Shown one piece after another: positions 58,187-64,000 of a stretch of DNA of 64,000 bases. The notes under the pieces are model-generated. The model was not told the DNA's origin. It did not search any database and was given only the letters and a program-made list of their open reading frames with translations. The DNA is from Bacteroidales bacterium. GTDB taxonomy: Bacteria > Bacteroidota > Bacteroidia > Bacteroidales > VadinHA17. The stretch is taken from the NCBI GenBank assembly GCA_029210565.1, contig JARGFQ010000002.1, forward strand, positions 62,001 through 126,000, written 5' to 3'. Both the position numbers and the translations under genes were made by a program. Each line of letters begins with the position of its first letter. Within the stretch, counting starts at the first letter, position 1.

Positions 58187-59044
58187 TTAGTCCATATTAA
58201 TAAACTGATAACTGAGTGTTCCTTCCCGGTTTGTAACCCTCAGATAAGAAGCATATTCAAAATCGTCAATCAGGGCATCAAGTGTTATATACTGTGTTGC
58301 ATCAAAGTTCTCCACTGAACGACGGTGATCATGGCCCATTATTACCATATCGACGTTATTATCAGCGAAGAGGTCGAGCAATGCATATAATTCCTCAATA
58401 AGGGGAACGGTACTCGTCACACGGTGGGTACGAAAAAAGTTAACATGAGTAAAGACTATGCAGTTCCTGTAGTTGCCCCGGGTGTTCCTGATAGTTTCCT
58501 TAAGCCAGTTCATCTGTTTTGACCCCAAAGTCGCGGTACCGGTATCAATGCAAATGAAAAGGTCCTTTCCGGACAGGGAGATGACTGTAAAAGTATAAGT
58601 TGAGGTACCAAAATAATTCATATAAGATTGCCATCCATCAAAAAACAGATCATGATTTCCGACTGTCGGAAAATATGGTTTGGTATCAAGCCGGGCCAGG
58701 TGTGTATACACTGTATCATAGTCATATGACTGGCCTGAGGTCATGTCGCCCACCAGGATAGAGAATGAAATTTCCGGAGCAGTTGTCTTCTCTATAAAAA
58801 AGTCAAGATAGTCAGCATGACCGCAATGAGAATCGCCGGCCACCAGAAAAGTATAACTGTCTGAATTCACAATTATATCTCTTGCAGGATGAGACTCGTT
58901 CCATTTCACCGATTGTTCAAACCTCTCGTTGGAAGATGCCTCGGAGTAGAAGAATCCGCTATAATCCACCTCATCTGAGCATGACTGGAGAATAATTACG
59001 GCAGCCCAAAAAATTATATGTCCGATCCTTTTAAGATATCCCAT
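58187..59044 (-). CDS. Metallophosphoesterase lipoprotein
   Basis: 285 residues. Lipobox LQSC (Cys about 22). Calcineurin-like motifs in order: AGDSHCGH, LVGDMTS, VGNHDLF, VFTHVNFFRTH and GHDHRRS. Exported phosphoesterase, substrate unknown. Its start overlaps the end of the upstream beta-barrel gene by 31 bp, so the two are expressed together. The 253-bp gap to GH43 holds no recognisable gene. Confidence 0.9.
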   Translation of the reverse strand: MGYLKRIGHIIFWAAVIILQSCSDEVDYSGFFYSEASSNERFEQSVKWNESHPARDIIVNSDSYTFLVAGDSHCGHADYLDFFIEKTTAPEISFSILVGDMTSGQSYDYDTVYTHLARLDTKPYFPTVGNHDLFFDGWQSYMNYFGTSTYTFTVISLSGKDLFICIDTGTATLGSKQMNWLKETIRNTRGNYRNCIVFTHVNFFRTHRVTSTVPLIEELYALLDLFADNNVDMVIMGHDHRRSVENFDATQYITLDALIDDFEYASYLRVTNREGTLSYQFINMD

Positions 59045-59781
59045 TTTATTCCAAATCGAAGTAAATAGCCGAAGTAATCTACTTTTATGACTAACAGGCC
59101 TGCGGTCTTGTATCCTATATCAATGAATGACGACAGGTTCTCATCAAACCGGTATTTTCCTTTCAGAATGATCATCGGATTGGTCTCCTGTTCGAACATG
59201 AAATAATCATTATTGGTTACGGAAACCATTACATTCCATTGTTCCTCTTCCTTTCTGACGAGGTACTGAAATGTATAAATCAAATTTCCGGGTTCGATTA
59301 TCCGGTATTTGCCGGAAGTACTCTCGTCTGATCTGATATATGCTTTACTGAACCTGAATGTTCTGTAGTTATTACCAAAGGTAAAATGGAAATGGGACAA
59401 TTTGTAATTTAGAGTTATCCCCCAGTTTGTTTCTCTTAATTCGTTTGAGAATGGCACCCACAGATAGAATCCGGAGACTGCAAAAGCCTGTTTGTGAATT
59501 GAAAATTTACGTGTATAACCAACGGAATAACCTCCAAAATTATTCTCCCGCTGACCTCCGGCCGAGAACAGGATACCGGCAACAAAACTATCATCTCCCA
59601 GGTCGTAAGAAGGGAATATGGAAAAATTGAAATAGCCCTCATCATAGACATAATTCCGACCGGTTTCAACGAAGCTCATAACTGAAGGTTGGGAGGAGCA
59701 GAGAAAATTAACAAACCAGATCAGGGACAATGATACTGCCAATCTCTTTCCAAAAATGCCTTTAAGTAGTTGTCTAAGCAT
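59014..59781 (-). CDS. Putative outer-membrane beta-barrel protein
   Basis: 255 residues. Hydrophobic N-terminal signal (about 10-30), then alternating polar/aromatic strands throughout (GYSVGYTRKFSIHKQAFAVSGFYLWVPF, LSHFHFTFGNNYRTFRF, ISTFIDIGYK-like) ending in a barrel-like GYLLRFGIKW. No family recognised. First gene of a two-gene unit with the metallophosphoesterase. Confidence 0.6.
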   Translation of the reverse strand: MLRQLLKGIFGKRLAVSLSLIWFVNFLCSSQPSVMSFVETGRNYVYDEGYFNFSIFPSYDLGDDSFVAGILFSAGGQRENNFGGYSVGYTRKFSIHKQAFAVSGFYLWVPFSNELRETNWGITLNYKLSHFHFTFGNNYRTFRFSKAYIRSDESTSGKYRIIEPGNLIYTFQYLVRKEEEQWNVMVSVTNNDYFMFEQETNPMIILKGKYRFDENLSSFIDIGYKTAGLLVIKVDYFGYLLRFGIKWDILKGSDI

Positions 59782-59915
59782 ACAGATTGACTTACAGGGC
59801 TTACTGAAGTAAAATCAAATATACACTTATTCCTGGTTTTCTATAAGTTGGTCAGAAAAGTAGAGAGTCTGTCTGATAATAAAATCCATACTCTGACTAA
59901 AGTCAATTGTGCATT

Positions 59916-60164
59916 TTATTTACCGGCAACAGCCTTCCTCGCAGCTTCCAGGTGGATGTATAGTTCATGATTGCAGATGGGTTTTAATTCCCGGGCCCTT
60001 TCAAGGATTTACAGGGCTTCCTGGTATAAGCCCTTTTTTTATAGTCCCCAGCCTTTTGAGTCCAGGTAGTTGTAATTACCAGGTTCTGTTTCCAGGGCTT
60101 TTTCAACAAGGGCCAGCCCTTCCTCTATGTCAATATCTGCGCCATGTCTGAATTTTGTGACTAA
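59916..60164 (-). pseudogene. TPR-protein fragment with two in-frame stops
   Basis: Minus strand, one continuous frame of about 83 codons: DIEEGLALVEKALETEPGN, YNYLDSKGWGL, stop, KKGLYQEAL, stop, ILERARELKP, ELYIHLEAARKAVAGK, final TAA. This is the C-terminal end of a tetratricopeptide protein of the kind common in Bacteroidota; both internal stops are TAA in place of Tyr and Lys/Gln codons. The 5' part is missing. It occupies most of the 475-bp gap before the aldehyde dehydrogenase. Confidence 0.75.
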
Positions 60165-60217
60165 TTATCAGTGATACAGCAAAAACAAGTGCTCTGATGA
60201 TTAACCGGCAATCTCAT

Positions 60218-60225
60218 TATATTTG
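60218..60225 (+). promoter_or_regulatory. -7 box of the aldehyde dehydrogenase gene
   Basis: TATATTTG followed by C, 31 bases before ATG 60257. No clear -33 element. It supports the ATG at 60257 over the upstream in-frame codon at 60197. Confidence 0.5.
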
Positions 60226-60256
60226 CATCTCATTTCATTATTGCACCCTGAAAGTT

Positions 60257-61633
60257 ATGGATAAAAAAGAGCTGGAATCGATCCTTGAGAGCCAGAGGAA
60301 ATTCTTTGCTTCAGGCAAGACACTTGATATTGATTATAGACTCGCTAATCTTAAGAAACTGAAGTCGCTGATCCTGCAATATGAAGATGAACTGAAAACA
60401 GCTCTTCAAAAGGACTTTCACAAGCCGGGATTTGAGGTTTTTGGCTCGGAGTCCAGGTTTTCAGTTGCTGAGATTAACCTTATTATTCGTAACCTGAAAA
60501 GATGGTCTGGCAAACGTAGAGTCAGAACTTCCATTGCAAATTTCCCGGCCCGAAGCTATGTCGTGCCGCAGCCATACGGACAGGTGCTCATTCTCTCTCC
60601 CTGGAACTATCCTTTCCAGTTGTCTATGGTTCCGCTCACAGGGGCACTGGCTGCCGGAAACTGCATTGTTCTGAAAGTATCACAGAAGGTACCCGGCACC
60701 ATTGAAGTCATATCAAAGATAGTCAGCCATTTCCCGAAAGAACTGATTTTACTTGTTACCGGAGAACACTCCCGGAGCGATTATCTCCTGAACTTTCCGT
60801 TTGATCATATTTTCTTTACGGGAAGCACGGCTGTCGGAAGGAAAGTAATGACGAAGGCCGCTGCGAATCTCACTCCCGTAACGCTCGAACTTGGTGGCAA
60901 AAATCCATGTGTTGTTGCCGCCGATGCAAAGCTCAGTTACGCAGCAAAAAGGATAGCCTCCGGCAAATTCATAAATGCCGGCCAGACATGCGTGTCTCCC
61001 GATTATCTGCTTGTTGATGATAAGGTAAAGGAGCGTTTTCTTGAACTTCTTGTCAGTGAAATAAAATTGTTCTACGGTGAGGATCCGTATGTAAGCCAGG
61101 ACTTCAGTCGCATGATCAATGCCGAGAAAACGGAGAGAATGGGCTCGTTCCTTAAAAACGGCAATATCATAACCGGCGGCATTGCAGATCCGGAAACCTG
61201 CTATGTGGCTCCGACAATAATTACCGGGGTCAAACCGGAAGATCCCGTAATGCAGGAGGAGATATTCGGGCCGGTTCTGCCGGTGATCACCTTCGACGAT
61301 TTCGCTGAAGTATATTCTGTCATCAACTGCAACCCGAAGCCACTGGCGGCGTATATCTTCACCACAAGCAAAAAGCTCACCCGGGAGTTCCTTTCCGGAA
61401 CACAGAGCGGCACTGCAGCCGTCAACGATACGGTAATGCAGATCGCATCACCACACCTGCCTTTCGGGGGGTTCGGCCCCAGCGGAATGGGCAGGTATCA
61501 CGGAAGAAAGTCTTTTGAGACATTCTCAAACATGAGATCGGTGATGGAAAAATCGAACCTCATAGACATTCCCGTACGTTATCCGCCTTATACGGCGTTC
61601 AAAGAGAAATTGCTAAGACTTTTAATGAGATAG
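60257..61633 (+). CDS. NAD(P)-dependent aldehyde dehydrogenase (class 3-like)
   Basis: 458 residues from ATG 60257. NAD-binding segment PWNYPFQLSMVPLTGALAAGN, FTGSTAVGR, general base Glu in LELGGKNPC, catalytic Cys about 245 in NAGQTCVSPDY, EEIFGPVLPV and PFGGFGPSGMGRYHG. Length and the C-terminal YPPYTAFKEKLLRLLMR resemble the ALDH3 group, which oxidises medium- and long-chain or aromatic aldehydes. Confidence 0.93.
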   Translation: MDKKELESILESQRKFFASGKTLDIDYRLANLKKLKSLILQYEDELKTALQKDFHKPGFEVFGSESRFSVAEINLIIRNLKRWSGKRRVRTSIANFPARSYVVPQPYGQVLILSPWNYPFQLSMVPLTGALAAGNCIVLKVSQKVPGTIEVISKIVSHFPKELILLVTGEHSRSDYLLNFPFDHIFFTGSTAVGRKVMTKAAANLTPVTLELGGKNPCVVAADAKLSYAAKRIASGKFINAGQTCVSPDYLLVDDKVKERFLELLVSEIKLFYGEDPYVSQDFSRMINAEKTERMGSFLKNGNIITGGIADPETCYVAPTIITGVKPEDPVMQEEIFGPVLPVITFDDFAEVYSVINCNPKPLAAYIFTTSKKLTREFLSGTQSGTAAVNDTVMQIASPHLPFGGFGPSGMGRYHGRKSFETFSNMRSVMEKSNLIDIPVRYPPYTAFKEKLLRLLMR

Positions 61634-61656
61634 AATCAAAAGAAGGATAACAGGTC

Positions 61657-62391
61657 TTACCCCAATCCTGGCAGTAGTAATTGAGTTTGGAGCGAAGCCG
61701 GCATTGCGCTGTCTATTATGTAAAAGAAGACCGCGATGAAGTGTGAGATGCTTCCGGCAAGAACCATCAGATGCCACACCAGATGGGCATACCTGAATCG
61801 GGCTACGCGGAAGAAATAGATGCCCGCCGAGTAACAGAGTCCGCCAATCAGTATCCACATCCAGCCCATGAATGGTAACTTCCTGATAAGCGGTACCAAT
61901 GCTATCAGCACCAGCCATCCCATTGATGCATAAAGAATTATATTAAAGAGTCCGACGCCGGTGTTATACTTCACCGGCTTAAGCAGCTTCAGGACTATGC
62001 CAATGACTGCCAGTCCCCACTCGATACCGAAAATGACCCATCCGAATGGTCCGTGGAGGGTTATAAGAGCCATGGGGGTATAGGTTCCGGCGATAAGCAT
62101 GAAGATGGCTATCTGGTCTACTGTGAAGAAGAACTCCTTGGTACGGCCTGCCGGAAGCCAGTGCGTGAACATTGATGATAGATACAGTATAACGAGAGTT
62201 GCCCCAAAGATGGCAGTCGATACTATATGCCATGCTGTTCCGACCCTGGCCGAGTATACCACCATAAGCACCAGAGCTGCCACACCGAGCATTGCCCCGG
62301 CAAGATGTGACAGGGCATTGGCCAGCTCCTCTCCCCGGGTAAATTTCTCCTGTTTCTTGTGTGTTGCCTCGGTTTCTTTCACTGCCTCCAA
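61657..62391 (-). CDS. Hemolysin III / PAQR-family membrane protein
   Basis: 244 residues, seven TM helices. Motifs EELANALSHLAG, SSMFTHWLPAGR, DQIAIFMLIAGTYTP and HLVWHLMVLAGSISHF carry the conserved Ser/His/Asp of the PAQR superfamily, thought to be metal-dependent hydrolases (ceramidase-like). Physiological role unknown. Followed upstream by the GreA/B gene on the same strand (29-bp gap). Confidence 0.9.
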   Translation of the reverse strand: MEAVKETEATHKKQEKFTRGEELANALSHLAGAMLGVAALVLMVVYSARVGTAWHIVSTAIFGATLVILYLSSMFTHWLPAGRTKEFFFTVDQIAIFMLIAGTYTPMALITLHGPFGWVIFGIEWGLAVIGIVLKLLKPVKYNTGVGLFNIILYASMGWLVLIALVPLIRKLPFMGWMWILIGGLCYSAGIYFFRVARFRYAHLVWHLMVLAGSISHFIAVFFYIIDSAMPASLQTQLLLPGLG

Positions 62392-62420
62392 GATAAACAG
62401 TTATTGAATGCTGGTTGAAG

Positions 62421-62924
62421 TCACCGGTATGATATATCGATAATTTCAAAGACAATATCTGACCTGTCTCGTTTCAAGAAAATCCTTTCGCCGACTTTTT
62501 TGTTTATCAGTGCCCTTGCCACAGGTGATATGAACGAGACCTTGCCTCTGGCAATATCAGCCTCGTCAACCCCTACAATCTGAAAAGTCTGTATTTTGCC
62601 TGATGTCGCATTTTTCAGGGTTACCGTGGCCCCGAAAGTCACTTCATTCTTCTGTTGCTCTTCCGGTTCGACGATCCGGGCTTCGGCTATCCTGTTATTG
62701 AGTAACTGCAGTTTTGCTTTGATGAAGTTAATGGCCAGTCGCTTTTCATTCTCATTGGCGATGTTCAGGTTCTCCCTCTCCTGTATCAACGCCTCCTTTT
62801 CAGCCAACAACTCCTCCATCCCGTTGCGGGTGACAAAGTTTGGCACACCCTCTGGCAGATATGCCCTCTGCGGCACCATTGGCACCTCTTCCTGATCACC
62901 TTCCCTGACGAATCCTCTGCTCAT
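62421..62924 (-). CDS. GreA/GreB-family transcription elongation factor
   Basis: 167 residues. N-terminal coiled coil (FVTRNGMEELLAEKEALIQERENLNIANENEKRLAINFIKAKLQLLNNRIAEARIV) and C-terminal FKBP-like domain (VTFGATVTLKNATSGKIQTFQIVGVDEADIARGKVSFISPVARALINKKVG). Binds the RNA polymerase secondary channel to rescue backtracked complexes. The N-terminal 25 residues are an extension relative to GreA. Confidence 0.92.
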   Translation of the reverse strand: MSRGFVREGDQEEVPMVPQRAYLPEGVPNFVTRNGMEELLAEKEALIQERENLNIANENEKRLAINFIKAKLQLLNNRIAEARIVEPEEQQKNEVTFGATVTLKNATSGKIQTFQIVGVDEADIARGKVSFISPVARALINKKVGERIFLKRDRSDIVFEIIDISYR

Positions 62925-62926
62925 AA

Positions 62927-63130
62927 CTAATGTATCCAGACTGCTAAATTATTTATTAAAGAACATATTCCATAACTTCCAGGAGGTTTTCGGTTGAACC
63001 TTTCCAGGTGTTTCAACGGCAGTGAGCCGAGAAAAATATTATTTTTCCAGTTCGGGTTCCGGGGGGCCGGTTCTCCCTTCAAGAGGACCTGCTGATCGAT
63101 GAGCCTGTCCCCATCGAGTTTGGCCTTCAT
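62927..63130 (-). CDS. Small hypothetical protein upstream of greA
   Basis: 67 codons, ending 2 bases before the GreA/B start. The first 17 residues (MKAKLDGDRLIDQQVLL) resemble the start of DUF1905/YdeI-type proteins, but the rest does not match, so it may be a truncated or unrelated frame. Basic, no membrane segment. Confidence 0.35.
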   Translation of the reverse strand: MKAKLDGDRLIDQQVLLKGEPAPRNPNWKNNIFLGSLPLKHLERFNRKPPGSYGICSLINNLAVWIH

Positions 63131-63187
63131 GATTGCAGGTACAGAGGATACTGCTATATTTATTCCGTCAATAACTGGCGGGGAATT

Positions 63188-64000
63188 ATGAAGATCTTCT
63201 TTAAACCGTTAATTACAAGGCTGCTGATCGTCTCTGCATTACTCTGTGCAACTGTGCCTGCTCTCTCTCAGAAGGCTGACACCGTTCTTCCCAAACCCGG
63301 CTATGAGACCGCCGTGCTGCTGAGCGAGTATATCAGCCATGCTTCGGTCTCCGGCACGGAGAAATATGCCGGTGAGTTCCTGGCAGGAGTGTGCCGGGAG
63401 CGGGGATTGCACCTGAGAATCTTCACCGACACTGTTGATTCATACAATTTTGCCGCATCACTCTATCCGCTTGATTCCGGCAAACCAAACATCATCTTTC
63501 TGAATCACATTGATGTTGTAACTCCGGGAGAAGAGTCCGGATGGAAATACCCGGCATTTTCAGGGACCATAGTTGAGGATACTGTATGGGGAAGGGGAGC
63601 GATAGACATGAAGCAGGCTGTGATCATGCAGTTGATGGCACTCTCCACAATGGTTGACCGAGCTGCCGCGGAGGATCTCCCCATGAATGTAACCCTTCTC
63701 TGTGTATCGGGGGAGGAGACCTACGGACTGAACGGCTCAAAGATTATCAGTGAAAGATACCTGCCGGAGCTTAATCCTGCTGTCCTGATCGGAGAGGGAG
63801 GGATAGGTTCAAGGGAGGTGCTGACAGGTGATCCTCAAAGGCCTGTTTTCGCCATCTCTCTGAGTGAGAAGCGAGCCCTCTGGCTCAGACTGCATCTGGC
63901 ATATGAGAGCTCCGGGCACGGATCGGTGCCGCCGCCGGATTATGCGTCAAAGCTCATGATAAGCTCCCTGAACAGCCTGACAGAGATCAGGCCGCAAATC
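63188..64000 (+). CDS. M20-family metallopeptidase, secreted (partial at right edge)
   Basis: 271 residues visible; no stop before the window ends. Signal peptide (about 1-26, cleavage after ALSQ), then the M20 zinc-enzyme motifs in order: FLNHIDVV, GRGAIDMKQAV, CVSGEETYGLNG with the catalytic Glu pair, ALIGEGG-type segment and SSGHGSVPP at the start of the dimerisation domain. Full-length relatives have about 450-500 residues. Hydrolyses peptides or N-acyl amino acids outside the cytoplasm. Confidence 0.9.
   Translation, partial: MKIFFKPLITRLLIVSALLCATVPALSQKADTVLPKPGYETAVLLSEYISHASVSGTEKYAGEFLAGVCRERGLHLRIFTDTVDSYNFAASLYPLDSGKPNIIFLNHIDVVTPGEESGWKYPAFSGTIVEDTVWGRGAIDMKQAVIMQLMALSTMVDRAAAEDLPMNVTLLCVSGEETYGLNGSKIISERYLPELNPAVLIGEGGIGSREVLTGDPQRPVFAISLSEKRALWLRLHLAYESSGHGSVPPPDYASKLMISSLNSLTEIRPQI

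Overview
The window comes from a member of the Bacteroidota, most likely an anaerobic or facultative Bacteroidales/Marinilabiliales-type organism. Support: a SusC/SusD pair, a one-chain SecD-SecF translocase, three M16 peptidases (two of them long tandem lipoproteins), a saccharopine reductase, many short-signal-peptide lipoproteins, and repeated promoters of the Bacteroidota housekeeping type (TTTG about 19 bases before TAnnTTTG). Housekeeping operons are visibly GC-richer than the accessory stretches, which helps mark acquired DNA.

Layout. 0.1-4.6 kb: tripartite efflux operon (adaptor, MacB-type permease without ATPase, TolC-like channel) ending in a terminator. 4.7-10 kb: secDF, then a tightly overlapping tatA/B-like, lolD-like and TIGR02757 operon. 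10-17.7 kb: Rrf2 regulator divergent from a SusCD-M14 peptidase locus that looks made for peptide capture. 17.8-20.9 kb: larE-like, ThiF/MoeB-rhodanese and hydE-like genes, a sulfur/radical-SAM cluster without its usual partners. 20.9-25.5 kb: methionine branch metY-metX-hom plus trmN6, preceded by a Met/Cys-rich leader peptide. 25.7-33 kb: saccharopine reductase, mutS, tRNA-Gly with an inserted GIY-YIG nuclease gene, SH3 protein, O-methyltransferase, short M16 peptidase. 33.2-39.7 kb: tRNA-Phe followed by accessory genes (RelE-type toxin/antitoxin, a beta-propeller-GH88 fusion, an NMO-family flavoprotein, a HepT/MntA-like module). 39.9-45.3 kb: complete 2-oxoacid dehydrogenase operon (E1alpha, E1beta, E2, E3, lipoate ligase). 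45.6-51.3 kb: two tandem M16 lipoproteins. 51.3-60.2 kb: tRNA-Leu followed by an AT-rich island with a decayed serine recombinase, a PhcB-like methyltransferase, a membrane hybrid histidine kinase, a response regulator, an ATPase, GH43, a metallophosphoesterase, and two decayed gene fragments. 60.2-64 kb: aldehyde dehydrogenase, hemolysin-III protein, GreA/B factor and a truncated M20 peptidase.

Most interesting signals: (1) the PhcB-like methyltransferase / membrane sensor kinase / response regulator cassette, laid out like the Ralstonia phcBSR quorum-sensing locus but in a Bacteroidota island; (2) a GIY-YIG gene sitting between tRNA-Gly and a 64-bp copy of the tRNA 3' end and terminator, that copy itself split by a 62-bp double hairpin at the T-stem/T-loop border; (3) a Met/Cys-rich leader peptide with mutually exclusive downstream pairings ahead of metY; (4) an Xre-HTH/MNT-nucleotidyltransferase fusion paired with HepT, with a palindrome over its own promoter. 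All three tRNA genes in the window have accessory DNA directly on their 3' side.
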